From Paracyclopina nana (Eukaryota > Arthropoda > Copepoda > Cyclopoida > Cyclopettidae): DNA of 64,000 nt. A model generated the notes under the pieces. It saw only the letters and a list, made by a program, of their open reading frames with translations. It made no database searches and was not told the DNA's origin. Made by a program: the position numbers and the translations under genes. Shown in pieces: positions 1-16,329 of the stretch. Location: positions 1,426,001 through 1,490,000 of the forward strand of contig JAGUCH010000004.1 of assembly GCA_019096065.1 (NCBI GenBank), written 5' to 3'. Each line of letters opens with the position of its first letter. Within the stretch, counting starts at the first letter, position 1.

Positions 1-1553
1 TTTCTTTGCCCCGAATGTTTTGCTGGCAAATGTGACATTGGATGTCATCTGCCAACTCACCCCTACAAATTTGTGGATAATGGAGGCTTTCACCTTTTTC
101 GTACCGATTGGACAGCCAAGTATTCTACTTCATCTTCATGCTCACTGTTGCAGTTTATCAATCATTTGTTCTTTCGCCTAGTGAACATTTGAGGCTACTC
201 AATGCAATTGAACAGTACGGTTACGGTAATTGGGAAGACATTGCAAAAGGAATCAATTCCGATCCCGAGGCTTCTTACTCTTGGAGGAAAAGAACTCCAA
301 ATGACATTAAAGATGAATACTGTAATATTTTCCTCACTGGAGTGATGGGGAGGCACACATGGAAAGAAACAGAGCGCAGCAAGACCAAAGATCACACGCA
401 GGCCAACCCGCTTCTGCCTCCGGAGCCTCCAAGCGAGCCTCCACCCAATTTGACCTTCAATGAGGCTGTGTACCTTGGATATTTTGCCAAAAGAGATGAC
501 TTTGAAGTAGAGTATGACAACGAATGCGAGTCTCTTGTTTCTCAACTGGAAGATGATTGCCTCTCTACTACCAACTCTGCTTTAACTGCTGAGGATGAGG
601 AATTGGCGAGAGCTCTCAACATTGCTCACGTGGAAGTGTACAAAACGAAACTCAGAGAGCGTGAACGCCGAAAGCGAGTGGCAAAGGATCATAATCTCAT
701 AAGTAAGCCATCATTGTATGTTAAATTATCAATCCATGTTTCAGTAGGCTCATTAGGCAATTCAACGTCGTGTGCATTATTCGATATCTTACTTTTGTAG
801 CTGAGTTCTTCCGAGATAATCCCATTCCGGGTGGGCGACAAGCCAATAATCAAAATGGAACGAGCTCCAAGAAAAAGCTACCCAAAGATCCTGTGCTGGA
901 AAGGTTAAAGATTTTGAGCGAGTTCCAAAGCGCCAAGGATCATCAAAGCTTCATGGCCAGTGTTGCAGCTGAGAAAGATTTGAAGAACAAAATCAAAGAC
1001 TTGATGAGAGTGCGCAAAAATGGAATAACCAAGCTGTCAGACAGCATTGAATTTGAGGTACAACGTGTACGTCGCAATAATCGCAAGAAAAATGAGAAGA
1101 GACGGCAACAGCAGAATGCAATTCTGGGTGAAGCAGTTGCTGAAATGAACTTGGTGCTTGCTCCATCTCCTATGTCGATGATGAATGATGATTTTAGCAA
1201 CTCGGCTGCCCCGTCGCCTGCCGCTGAAGCATCTTTGAAATCTGATGAGAAGGTAGGCGTTTTAAGTAGACATAAATTCTCCAACATAATCTTGTATTCA
1301 TTTTATTTTTTAGCCTCTTATTTCTTTGTTGCCTGGATATGAAATCCTGTCAGTGAATGAGAAGAAGCTGTGCGCTAACCTAAGCCTTACTCCTGCGCAT
1401 TACATCAGCTATAAAACGTGCCTTCTCACCAATCACCTCCAAAAGAAAAAAGGCCAAACTCCAAAGCCCTTGAATCCTGCTGGCCTTGACAAAAACAACC
1501 GAAAGATCATTTTCAACTTTCTCATGCGAGCAGGATGGATAACTGCCTATTAG
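1..1553 (+). CDS. TADA2B: Transcriptional adapter Ada2b, 3' part (5' end outside window)
   Basis: Subunit of the SAGA histone acetyltransferase module; Ada2 links Gcn5 to Ada3 in the nucleus. The window opens inside the ZZ zinc finger (CPEC, then CDIGCH, HPYKF). A SANT domain follows (LRLLNAIEQYGYGNW), then the Ada2 central region (DHNLI/EFFRDNP across an intron), and a C-terminal SWIRM domain. The end (KKLC..LSLTPAHYISYKT..NHLQKK and a final GWI) resembles TADA2B more than TADA2A as I remember them, so I prefer Ada2b. Exons read: 1-118, 182-702, 801-1252, 1314-1553, all with GT-AG introns. The first junction could use another acceptor near 163. Poly(A) signal AATAAA at 1631-1636. The start codon and any upstream exons are missing. 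Confidence 0.88.
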
Positions 1554-1959
1554 AAATAAGTTGGGTACACTTGCTAACCAGCTTGACCTACAGAAATATC
1601 AAAATATTACCTATGATAATACTTTGAGTGAATAAATTGGTAATCTAAAATCTGAATCAATTTTTTACTATATATCGGATTTTATTTGTTTTTTAACCAG
1701 TTTCAACAAGTGAGTTGTTTTATATCGGGCCCGTTTTTCACCCGAGTTGTTGCTTGGAATGGTGGTATCAAAATTTCGATATGGAGGATAAATGTAGAAA
1801 ACCATTCAGCTGCCATCAATTTGATTAAAGAACTCCATCAGCGAAGCAATAGCATTTTTTTGCGAAAAAAATGAGTTTGCGAAGCCTGTTTTTCTTGGCT
1901 TGACTCATTTTCGAATCTGTGTTTTGTGCAATTTGTTGTTTTTATTTTCTTTCGTTAAA
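1554..1959. other. Intergenic, Ada2b to thioesterase
   Basis: Holds the Ada2b 3' UTR with AATAAA at 1631-1636 and then AT-rich sequence. The one open frame (1686-1874) has no recognisable domain and is probably chance. Confidence 0.5.
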
Positions 1960-3526
1960 ATGAATTGGATAAAATTGCTCCATCAGAGGAGATTTTTCTC
2001 CTCGAGTTGCGCAAAAAGAGCGTCTATAAAAGTTTCTCCGAAGAATTCACTAGCTGATCAAAGATTGACTAGCATCATAATCTCAGATGTTGCCCCTAAT
2101 AGCGAAGGTAAAGCTAGTGTCATTCCTAGAAGTTCTTGTTATCATGATACAAATTTCAGTCACTTTGAAGCTGTCAGTTACCAACAGTGTGAATTTGAAC
2201 TTCTCTTCGATGGCACACTTTGTATCGAATGACCATGGAATTGTTGATTTATCAAAAGACTTGCCAAGGTGTGGGTCTTATGAAAACCCGGATTTGATGT
2301 CCATATTTTGGCAAATGACTCCTCAAACAGACTCAGATTCTAGATTTTGGCCGATTGATGTTCATCAAGGACTGGAGTGTAATTTTGAAGTTTTTTGTGG
2401 CCACATAGAAAAGGACGAGGCTCACGAACAATTAACTTGCGCTGCTAATCAAGTCCTACATCGGCATTACATGGCCAAAGATGTGAAAAGAGTTGAAATC
2501 GAGGTGAATTTTATCTAGGTTTTGCAATTTTATTCATGCAATTTTCACGTTTTAGGGCTGTAATGTTAAAGGAACCATGTTTTTTCCATCTGGTGAAGGT
2601 CCTTTTCCTGCTGTCATTAACATTTATGGAGGAATCCACAAGGGCAGAGTGATAGAAGACAAAGCTGCCATGTTTGCCTCAAGAGGAATTGCCTCTTTAT
2701 CATTGGCATTTTTTGGTGTGCCAGGGCTCCCCAAGTCCTATGCGAGTCAGCCTTTAAATTTGAACTATTTTGAAGAAGCCCTTGATCATGTCATAGGCTA
2801 TGACCAAGTTGATTCAACTCGAGGCATTGGAGTAGTTGGCATTTCTAAGGGTGCCGAGGCTGCCTTGGCAATGGCTGCTTTCATGCCCAAGCACAAAATA
2901 GGAGCTGTGGCTGTCATGAACTCAATTCTCAACCACAGTGTTGTCCCTATAGAGTACAATAACCAAATAGTGTGCGAAGGTAAGCCTGAATCAGATTTTT
3001 ATGCAGACAAGTGAGCTCTTTTACAAGTTGTGTTTTTGCACCAGCCTGGATTCCTGACATTGTACCTGAAAATCTTGAATATTTGGAGCCAACTCTGATA
3101 TGTATCAGAAAAATGTTTCAGAATGTTGATTCTGGTCCAATGATTCCTTTTTGGCACTGTGAAGCTCCTTTATTATTCTTAGCTGGTTCAGATGACAGAC
3201 TGCAGCCTTCCTTGGAGCAGGTAGCAAATTTAAGTTGGTGATATTTTATGTTTAACAAGAAGCTTTTTTATATAAAGGCACAAATTGCTGAAAAAATTCT
3301 CAGAGAATCAGGAAAATCCAATTTTGGCATCCAAGTGTTTGATGGACTAGGTCATCTTGTTGATCTTCCATTCTCGCCTCCAACAACTACTACAAATCAT
3401 GCATTATTTCCGAAACCAAATGTGCTTGTAATGGGAGGAGACCAGCGAGAAAAGCATGGGAGAGCTCAAGAGCAAATATGGCATGAATTGCTCACTTTTT
3501 TCAAGACAAATCTTGGCCACCAATAA
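1960..3526 (+). CDS. Acyl-CoA thioesterase / bile acid-CoA:amino acid N-acyltransferase-like (BAAT/ACOT family)
   Basis: Alpha/beta-hydrolase of the type I acyl-CoA thioesterase/BAAT family, which releases fatty acid from, or transfers the acyl group of, acyl-CoA. Exons: 1960-2107, 2160-2503, 2556-2979, 3045-3220, 3278-3526; introns are 52-65 bp with clean phases. N-terminal BAAT beta-sandwich domain (about residues 25-165) precedes the hydrolase domain. The nucleophile elbow is GISKGAEAA with Ser, as in thioesterases (BAAT itself has Cys). Asp (AGSDD) and His (GLGHLVD) complete a triad. The N-terminus (MNWIKLLHQRRFFSSSCAKR) is basic, Ser-rich and lacks acidic residues, which would fit a mitochondrial presequence; this is inference. 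No peroxisomal SKL-type ending is present (ends LGHQ). The exact substrate cannot be told from sequence. Confidence 0.85.
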
Positions 3527-3884
3527 CATAATTGCGTTTGCTATATCTAATTTTCTGATACTTACAGCTATCGCAATGAATTGCAAAAAAACATATAGTT
3601 TTTCAATATATTGGACTTTTAAGGGCGAAGCTAGATTAGATTTGTTGATCAAGACAGCCCTCAGAATTGCTCTTGAAAGTTTGCTTTATGGGTGGTTCAT
3701 GCAAAATGCTATTTGGTAATTGCAGCCATGGCTGAAAGTTCAAATTGTATGATAGGTCGTTGCAAAAAGTTGGCAAGCTTGTAGGCTACACCAAGTATCC
3801 CACAAAGGAGGAAATCAGCTTTGCTTAGCAAGTATTTACTCTGGTTCTTTCAAAGCATTTTCAAACATTTGGATTCCAATAACC

Positions 3885-6545
3885 ATGATGGATGAATTTT
3901 TTGGCACTACTTCAATCCATGGTTTTGGTTACATTCAAACATCAAAGAGAAACTTGTTCAAATTGATTTGGGTATTTGAACAATTAATAAGGGTTCTTTT
4001 AATCAGTATATTACAAGTGTATTTCATTCAGCTTTTGATTATTATCACTGGATTTCTCTTTGCTGGAATGATGGTGGACCAATCATTGACGGATTGGTCT
4101 GAAAGTCCTATCATCACAACCTTAGACTCGATAGCAACACCAATTAAAAATGTCCAATTCCCTACAGTGACAATTTGTAATCAAGACTATCACCCCTATG
4201 ACAATTGGAGCCCCATTGAAAAACTCCTGAATAACTTGGCATTTGAGTGCTACATCGGCAATTCAAGAGCTTTTCCCAATTGCTCAGTGACTCAGAAATT
4301 ACGCAAGGACTTTCAAGACATTGTCAATGCACTGCAAACAACCCTTAGAAGGCTTGTCAGTGATGAGCCTGCATCTTTTTTTGGCCCGAGTAATGATAAA
4401 TTGATGCAAGCAGTCAAAAATGGCTTGGCTCATAGGAACTTTACCATTGGTGACATGAGAAATGTAATTTCAGATAATTTTGGCAAGCAATCCACTTTTG
4501 CTGATGCCTTACAAACAATTGTGCCTTGGAAAACTCTGCCCTATGGGTAAAGCAAAATGTCTCTAAAAATCCTTTGTTTTCAAATAATTGTGTAACATCA
4601 AAGTGTCCAATTCAAGTTAAAGACCGTGCACATTTTTTAAGACATTTTGCTGTACTACATCCATAATAATAGTTCAATTGATGAAGCTACTAGGCTGAAT
4701 GCTTTAAGGTACTTAACTGCAGGAGAGGTGATGCTGGGTACTGATAAGAATATGCCATTTGGTAATTTTTTGTCCCAATTTGCAAGCTTGTCCATGACAA
4801 GCATGAAGGAGAGTGACGTTTTGCAAGATGCTTTCTCTTGCAAGCAATTGACTAAATTAGACATTGCTCTTCATTCTTATTTCCAAACACTGAGCCATAG
4901 CTTGGGCTTCAGTTCCTCTATGAATGTCTCATTGCTTGATATCCCATCAATGCTGGCCCATCTTAATGGAAGAGCAAGAGGAAAGACCATAAAAGAGAGC
5001 TATGTTTACACACAATGCCAGCAGAATGCAGTATTTTTCAAATTTGATGAATGTCTCATGGCTTGGGAAGCTTACATAAAAAATCCACTGCTCCAATCTA
5101 ATCATCCTTGCCATGGTAATATCAGCATAGGTGTCAAGTGTTGTCCAAATTGGACCGCCCTTTTGGGGCAAGACTTGCTACCAATCATGCGCGTCATGAG
5201 GTTAGCATCTCAAAGAGGCAAAGAAACCATAAACTTCCAGTCAATTCAAAAGTTGATGGATGGCACCCAAAAATATTTCACCAATTTGATTGGTACTGGG
5301 CACTACACAGAGGGCACAATGAGGGACATGTCAAGCATGGTCATAAAAACCTTTTTTAAGGGAGCTCCCACAGAAAATGTGTTTGCCCCAGTTTTCACAA
5401 CAAAAGGGCTTTGCCATGCCTTCAATGCTTACCCTGTGCAGCAATTACTCAAAGCTTCTAATTTTAAGAGTTGTCTCACTGAAGCATTCAATGATGATCT
5501 TGACCATACAGACAAACCAGCAAAGGTCATGGGCTTTGGCTCTAGGTCTGGATTGGAAGTGTATTTGGATGCCAATAATTTGTGGAAGAAGACCAACATA
5601 CCCACAACTTTTGCTGTCAGTTTTTCTAGCTACTTGGACTATTTTGATGCTAAATCATTTGTAAGAGTGGTCAAGCCTGGCTTCAAGACACTTATTGACA
5701 TTCAGCCATTTGAAGTCATAGCCACTGAGAGGTACTTTTTTCTAAATATGGCTCTCGATCATTATTTAGCTGAAAATTGTATGTTTTAGGCTCAAATCAC
5801 TGCATCCCAAGGACAGAAAATGCAGATTCTCTGATGAAGCCGATGATATGTCAATTTTTTCAAATTATTCTCAAGCAGCCTGTCAATTTGAATGCTTGAT
5901 CCTACAAGCAACTGATGTATGTCAGTGTGTCCCATGGAATATACCAACCAATTTATCTAAGCCACAAGTTTGTGACATATATGGAACTTACTGCTTTTTT
6001 GCAATTCTTGACCAAGAAGAAAGGCTGCTGACATGTGACTGCTTAGCAAATTGCAATGATATTCAATTTAACTTAATTGAAAAAGAAGTTCCTATCAATC
6101 CTAAAGAATACTGTGGTGAGCAAGCAAATGGGGACATTTTGGTTATGCTTAAAAAGAAAGCTGGTTATAATAGGTTAATAGCAACTTATGACCTAGCCAC
6201 TCAGTTAAATGTATCTGGCCACACAGACTATGAGGTAAGGAATGAATTTCTTTGCACCAAAATCATGCAACAAGACATTGGCATAGTCTCTGTCCAATTC
6301 ACATCTTCAAAATATGTTAGAACTATTATGGATATCAAATTGAGTTTCACTGACAAAATGGCAGTTTTTGGTGATAAGCTTAAAAATTATTATCTTTGGC
6401 AGTGCTAGACGTTACTCATATATTCCTTTTAGGTGGCACACTGAGTTTGTTTACTGGGATGAGCTTACTCAGTCTAGTGGAAATAATTTACTGGTTCACT
6501 AGAGCTGGAATCAGCTTTTTGAGGCTTTTTACCAAGCTGTTGTGA
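3885..6545 (+). CDS. DEG/ENaC family sodium channel subunit (pickpocket-like)
   Basis: Trimeric amiloride-sensitive-type cation channel subunit of the plasma membrane. Start at 3885 (MMDEFFG) leads directly into the conserved N-terminal TSIHGFGYI motif with the gating His-Gly, then TM1 (around residues 40-65). A long cysteine-containing extracellular domain follows, and TM2 with the family signature GGTLSLFTGMSLLSLVEII in the last exon. Introns: 5732-5789 and 6371-6432. Poly(A) signal at 6639-6644. Odd: the frame breaks between 4544 and about 4662. Up to 4547 and after 4641 the same frame is used, but between them the coding-looking stretch runs in another frame and no GT-AG intron reconciles the phases. 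Either indels from assembly or real damage; see findings. Otherwise about 800 residues, rather long for the family because the extracellular loop is enlarged. Confidence 0.82.
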
Positions 6546-6638
6546 ACCCAATTTACTGCTATGTCTTTCAAACTGTAACATCTTTTAAAATCAGTGAAGT
6601 CAGGAAAAATTACTTTCTCTGAAAATATCTTTAAGATC

Positions 6639-6644
6639 AATAAA
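6639..6644 (+). terminator. Poly(A) signal of the DEG/ENaC gene
   Basis: AATAAA about 95 nt after the stop codon at 6543-6545, within a doubled AATAAATAAA. The next gene is convergent and stops at 6877. Confidence 0.6.
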
Positions 6645-6876
6645 TAAATGCTTTTACTTTTTTTCTAGAAGCATTTGTGTGCTCGTAAATTATATTGCAT
6701 ATTGGCTTGTCATTCAAAGACAAAATAAGCAATAATAATAGCAAGAAACATTATGCATAATTTTTTCATTGTAACCTCCACAAACTGAACAATATATTCA
6801 TGTGTATTAGGAAATTCCTATTGAAATGCTTTTTTATGAACCATCCATGTTGCACAGTTACTTGCCATGAAATATT

Positions 6877-8703
6877 TCATTGGAATCTTTGATAAGGCAC
6901 ATCAAGTCTTGTGTGAGTCTGAGATGATTTAAAACAATACTTGCTTCCAGCACAAAAAAGCAGCACTAGTATGATGTTGATAGCAGATATAGCCATCAAA
7001 GTGCTTGGTCCATTTTGATGCGGCTCTGTCTCCTCAATTATCTTAATTCTTCCACCCAGCTCTTGATGCACTGGGGACATTTTTTCAACATAAGACCTTA
7101 AGCAGTCAATGGCTTGAATCCCAGTGGTCTTAATTGTGTAGTAGTCCTTAAATGTCCATCCATCTCCTCCATTGGCAAGATATGATGTCATTGCAATAGT
7201 GTACTGCTTGTCATCATCAATTAAGCACAGTCTGGTATTTTCAAAGCAAGGCAGCCTAAATGAAGTGACAGTCCACGCTCCAGACTCATAGTCTTTGGTA
7301 TATTCTATAGATGCCCCTGATGTCTGCAGTATGTCCATTCCATCTGCTAATTTGTCATTCAATACTTTTTTCAAGTTCTCCCCTGATATGGCTACTTTGT
7401 CAACTGTATTATTGAATGGTAGCACAGCATAGATATCAGCTAGTGTAATATTGCCTTTGGTAATCACACTCCTCAGCCCTTTGCAAATTCTGGTTATTGA
7501 ATTTGAGTGATGAAAGATGAAAATTATTACCTCCATTGTTAACAAAACTGATGTCAATGTTATCCCAGCAGTTTTCATCTCTGAATGCATCTGTGACAAC
7601 ATCACCAAGAGTGCTTTCTTGATGTGAATTTCTGTCTAGAAGTGTGGTGGTTGAGCCAATAATCTTTGTGTAATTTCCCAGCTCTTTCAAATATGGCTGC
7701 ATTGCAGTCAAAATATCTGGATCTTCTGCTACAGAGCTGTCCAAAATGACAACTTTGGCCGCTTGAATTGGCTGCAGCAAATTTCCATCAGCATCAAAAT
7801 CTAGCTCTAAATAGCCAAGGTATTTTGAGTAAGATCCAGCCTGAAAATTTTGGTGATTTTCCTGTGGCCATCATATAAAATGTAGGCCTAATTTGGACTT
7901 ACCTGAACTACTGGAACAACCTTTCCTGAAGGCTGTTGAACATATGTGGGATATTTTCCTTCTGGAACATCTGAAGGATTTGGATCAGAAGACAAAAAGC
8001 TATGAGAATGTCCACCAATGACCAAGTCAACATAGTCAATTTCATAGGCCAACTTTTTGTCAAAATCATAGCCAGAGTGGCCCAAAGCAATGATGATTTT
8101 CACCTGCTCTTCTTCAACCAATCTTCTGCTTTCTTTGGTCACAGAGTAAATTTCATCAGTGAACCTGATCAAATCCCCAGGTTGAGAAATGGATGAGGTC
8201 TGTGGAGTTATGTATCCCACTATGGCTATTTTTGTGCCATTCAAATGTAAAGTTATTGATGGCTTGATATGGCCACACAAATTTGGTGCTTGTGAACATT
8301 CAATGTTTGCTGCCAAAATGGGAAAGTTGGCTTTCTCTGCAAACGGAAGCAGGCCTTCAACACCATCATCAAAATCGTGATTTCCCAATGAATATGCAGT
8401 GTAATTGAGCAAATTGGCCAAAGTCACAATTGGTTCATACTTGAGGATTGAGTACCAAATTGTGCCTTGGTAGTAATCTCCAGCATTGACAAAAATGGTA
8501 TTTTCATCTCTCAGCTCCTTCACTTTGGTGGCAAGTCTTGCTATCCCACCATAGCATTGTTCTCGTTCAGGATGACAATTTCCCAGCTGAGCATTGACAG
8601 CTTCGAAATGGGCATGAATATCGTTCACGTGGATGACTTTCAAGCTCTCATTTGGCACTGCCTTAATTAAAATCACTGCAACTGCGTAAAACAACTTATT
8701 CAT
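6877..8703 (-). CDS. NT5E: Ecto-5'-nucleotidase (CD73-like)
   Basis: Extracellular dinuclear-metal phosphoesterase that converts AMP to adenosine. Exons in reading order: 8703-7903, 7840-7531, 7478-6877, giving 570 residues, the normal length for CD73. Signal peptide MNKLFYAVAVILIKAV. Metal-binding and catalytic motifs are all visible: HVNDIHAHFE, GDYYQGT, GNHDFDDG, GHSGYDFD and GGHSHSF. The C-terminal substrate domain includes the NNGGLR motif formed across intron 2, and DGWTFKDYY. The C-terminus is a hydrophobic stretch (LMAISAINIILVLLFCAG) followed by about 25 polar residues. Vertebrate CD73 carries a GPI signal there; the polar tail makes a true transmembrane anchor possible here. Convergent with the DEG/ENaC gene. 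Confidence 0.92.
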
Positions 8704-9477
8704 GATTCTTTTTCACGCTCCTCGCTTTGAAGGCACTCATAACAAAGCAGCACATTTTCCATGAGCAAGTGTTTCACTATATGCACTTGTATAAATTCTG
8801 GTTTTTACAAGGTGATTCACGAGGAAAAAGCGCACGCAGTTCGGTTGCTAAAATCATCAGACAATCATATTTTTCTTTGAAAAATGCAACCCTACACCTC
8901 TTTTCAATTGAAATTTTTTCATGTAGGTATGCTGTAAAAAGTGCAGAGAAAATAGACTGCTCAGAAAGTGTAAAAAATCTAGTGGGCAGACCACGCACGT
9001 TTAGCACGCGTCCAACTTGACGACCTTGTTAGAAGCTCAAAAAATGGGCATACGACTCTGGTTTAAAAGCTGGTCAAGCAAACATAAAGGCTTACTCAAA
9101 TCCACTCGAATGTCATGGAGTTGAGAAAAAATTCATTAAAAGTACACGAGTCAATCAAGCTCATATTTATGCTTATATTAAGTTATGGATTTGGCGGAAT
9201 TTCTTTCTATTTGTGCAGGAATTCATGGTAAAATTCGACTTGCACTCCGAGCTTTGATTGCAAACTGGAATTAATGCCGAGTTGAGTGCTGCATCAAAAA
9301 ATGCGAATTGATTGTGCAGGCGCATCCAATGTTTTAATGATGGCGTGCCCGGTTGCTCGAGGCCTTTTGCTCATACCTCAGTGCTGAGGACAGCTTGACG
9401 ACTGCACCTATACACACACTGACCTGTCCAGCCAATTTCACCTTTTTCAGTCTCGGTTGAGACCTGCCAAAAGCAAC
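8704..9477. other. Intergenic between divergent 5'-nucleotidase and ACE genes
   Basis: About 770 bp shared upstream region of two divergently transcribed ectoenzyme genes. Small ORFs (8727-9020 +, 8777-9007 -) show no domain. I see no clear TATA box. Confidence 0.4.
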
Positions 9478-11665
9478 ATGGCTCTACTCTATGTTTTGCT
9501 AGTTACATTTGCCCTGTCAAGAGCCCAATCACCAATTGGCCAAGCAAAATTAAATGCTGAGGAGCAAAAAGCCCTCGCGTTCATCAATGATGCAGAAAAG
9601 CAAATGCATGAGATGGCAAAGGAAGATGTCATTCATCAGTGGGCTTATGCCACAAACATCACTGACTACAATGAAAAAAAGCAATTGGAGTCAACTGTAA
9701 GAGAGCGAATTTTCAATCAATCATGAAGATATGATGCATTTTGCTTTTTGCAGAAAAAGTCTGACAAGTTGTCATTGGCCTTAGGAAAAGAGGCCAAGAA
9801 GTTTGACATGAATCAAATCCAAGACCAGGACATTAAGCGAAAGCTTGAAAGCATTTCGCAAATTGGCACCTCCATATTGGAAGACAATGACCTTGACAAG
9901 TATAATGAGATCACCAATACTATGGAGAAAATCTACAGCACTGCCAAGGTGCCGGACTTCAAGGATAAATCCAAGCTGGTCAGCTTGGAGCCAGAAATAA
10001 CTCTGAAAATGGCCGAATCAAGGGACCCTGAGGAGTTGAAGTATTATTGGGAGCAACATAGAGCCCAAACAGGAGCCAAAATAAGAGACCACTTCAAAGA
10101 GTACCTCCGACTCACGGACAAAGCTGCCAAGTCAGACTATTGAGCATTTACTCGATATTTTCAAGGCTCTATACTTCCTATATGTTTTCAGGTTGAATGG
10201 TTTTAAGGACGCCACTGAGATGAAGACAAAAGCTTATGAGTCTGACACATTTGTGCGAGAAATGGAAGAGACCTGGCAAGGCTTGAAACCACTCTACGAG
10301 CAACTGCATGCATACGTGCGTCACCACTTGATAAAAAAATATGGCAAGGACAGAGTCGATCCTAATGGACCATTGCCAGGTAAATAACCATTGATGCACT
10401 GTTCAGTGTCATTTACAGTTTTCATTTTTAGCACATCTCATGGGCAACATGTGGGCTCAAAGTTGGGGCAACATCAAGGAATTGGTGATGCCCTATCCCA
10501 ATAAACCTACAATTGATGTGACAGCAGAGATGGCCAAGCAAGGCTGGACTGTGAAGACCATGTTTGATAAAGCTAATGACATCTTTGTCTCCCTTGGATT
10601 CGAGCCAATGACTGATGTGAGTATTGCTACCATAGCTAACATCCAGTTATTCAATTGGGTTAATTTCAGAAATTCTGGAAAAACAGTGTGATTGAGAAGC
10701 CTGAAGGAAGAGAGTTGGTCTGCCATGCATCAGCATGGGATTTTTACTTGGCAGACGATTTCCGCATCAAGATGTGCACCAGAGTGAACCAAGAAGACTT
10801 TGTCACTGTCAACCATGAAATGGGGCACATTCAGTACTACATGAGATACCGGAATCAGTCATTCCTCTATCGTGATGGGGCAAACCCAGGATTCCACGAA
10901 GGAGTGGCTGACATCCTTTCTTTGGCTGTGGGCACTGCAAGCTACTATAAGAAACTCGGCCTGTTGGGCGAAAATGTGGACATCACCGACGAAGAGACCA
11001 ATATCAACATTCTCATGTCGATGGCTCTGGAAAGGCTGGCCTTCATGCCATTTGGGTACCTCGTTGACAAGTTCAGGTGGGACCTGTACAGTGGCAAAGC
11101 CGCCGCAGACAACATGAACTGTCATTGGGTCAAGCTCAGGTCTGAAATCCAGGGCGTCAAGCCCCCCACAATTCGCAGTGAGAATGACTTTGATGCTGGC
11201 TCAAAGTACCACGTGGCCGCCAATGTGGGCTATGTGAGATATTTCACAGCATTTGTGTACGAGTTCCAATTCTATAGAGCACTCTGCCTGGAGTCGAAGC
11301 AGTACATTCCCAATGATCCCAGCAAGCCCTTGCATAGGTGTAACTTTTATGGCAACAAGGATGCTGGAGAAAAGCTGATGAAAATGCTCGACATTGGCTC
11401 GAGCAAGCCATGGAAGGAAGTGATGGAGTTGATGACAGGCGAGCCTAAAATGAGCACTAGTGCATTCAGGGAGTACTTCCAGCCTCTGGAGAACTGGCTG
11501 AAAAAGGAGAATGCCAAGAATCAAGTGAGGGTTGGCTGGGTCAATCCACCCCTGAGCACCATGTGCAACTCGAATTCACAAAAGTCCAATAATGGAAACC
11601 AGTTGATTCCAGCCTTCATCGGTGTGATGATCATCATTTTTGCACAATTGACTCTGCAACTTTAG
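9478..11665 (+). CDS. Angiotensin-converting enzyme-like M2 peptidyl-dipeptidase
   Basis: Zinc metallopeptidase removing C-terminal dipeptides from peptides; in arthropods involved in peptide processing. Exons: 9478-9696, 9754-10130, 10192-10379, 10432-10616, 10670-11665 (654 residues, one catalytic domain). ATG at 9478 starts a signal peptide (MALLYVLLVTFALSRAQS). Zinc ligands lie in NHEMGHIQYY (about residue 371) and the Glu in GFHEGVADI 24 residues later. The chloride/substrate region and C-terminal M2 motifs (YVRYFTAFVYEFQFY) are intact. After the catalytic domain an Asn/Ser-rich spacer leads to a C-terminal hydrophobic segment (LIPAFIGVMIIIFAQL), so this protein is probably membrane-anchored, unlike the secreted Drosophila Ance. 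Poly(A) signal at 11693-11698. Confidence 0.94.
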
Positions 11666-11692
11666 ACCTAGTTGTATTTAAAAGCTCATAAG

Positions 11693-11698
11693 AATAAA
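11693..11698 (+). terminator. Poly(A) signal of the ACE gene
   Basis: AATAAA 28 nt after the ACE stop codon; the convergent PI4KB gene stops at 11843. Confidence 0.6.
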
Positions 11699-11842
11699 GT
11701 AATTGACGACGATTTTTGACAACAAAATATGATGATAATATAATGTGATAGTAGTAGTTATCTGTGTGAAGTCGGCGGAATTGTTATCACAACCGTTACT
11801 GAAGATCTGGAAATGCCTGGATGAGTATTTAAGAAGAAGGGC

Positions 11843-15516
<3,674 letters not shown>

Positions 15517-16329
15517 GGCTTCTTGAGGGGCTTCCTTCTATTCTTCACTCGCGGCCGCTGCTGTCAATTGCTAGGGCGTGTCAAAAATCGGCCTCAGATA
15601 AAACTACAAATGTCTCCGCAGAGGCTCAAGATGAGCCAAAGTTGGTGTGCTTTCCACTGTGTATGGAGGCCTTTTTGGCCTTTGATTTTTGCTAATGGCG
15701 TTTTCTGGCTGCTGTTGGCCTTGGTCTTTTTTGTCAGTGACTGCAGAAGGACACGGACATTCCTTATGCTTTATTAGAGAGTCAGAGCAGTCAGCGTTTC
15801 CAATTCTTTACACGGAAAAAGAATACCGAGTTTAATAGTTATCTTTTGGCTCCAACGCTCCATCAGTCTAAAGCGTACCAAAAAACCAAGTCACTCTTCA
15901 CTTAAAAAGCTTGTCTAATATGGTTTTCTCCTGATTTTACAAATATTTTACTTTAATGAATTCTATTAACTATTTTTAGCTTTGTTTTGATTTGATTAAA
16001 CGTAAAAAAGATGTTTTAAAAAGGCCAAACATTTAGAGTCTTCTAAATATGATGCCTTAAAAAAAATTACACGAATGCGGCTCAAGTATTTTCGCGCAAA
16101 TGAAAAACACTTCAAGTAAGTAAACAAACAACGTCCGTTCTATCCGGTTAATCTTAGCCTGGAAGCTAGCTTTTGGAGCGACTGGTTTGGAACCTTGTTG
16201 GTTCCAGTTGACTTCACGGTGAACTGTGCGCTCATATTGAGCGAAAATCGGGAACTACAGCCCGTTCACTGATGATTTTCATCTAGCCGGTAATTTTACC
16301 GCCACCGTTGCGAAATTGGGAAATTGACC
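15517..16329. other. Intergenic between divergent PI4KB and NUP210
   Basis: About 810 bp separating two divergent housekeeping genes; holds both 5' UTRs and promoters. Several short open frames but no domain. No TATA box seen. Confidence 0.4.
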
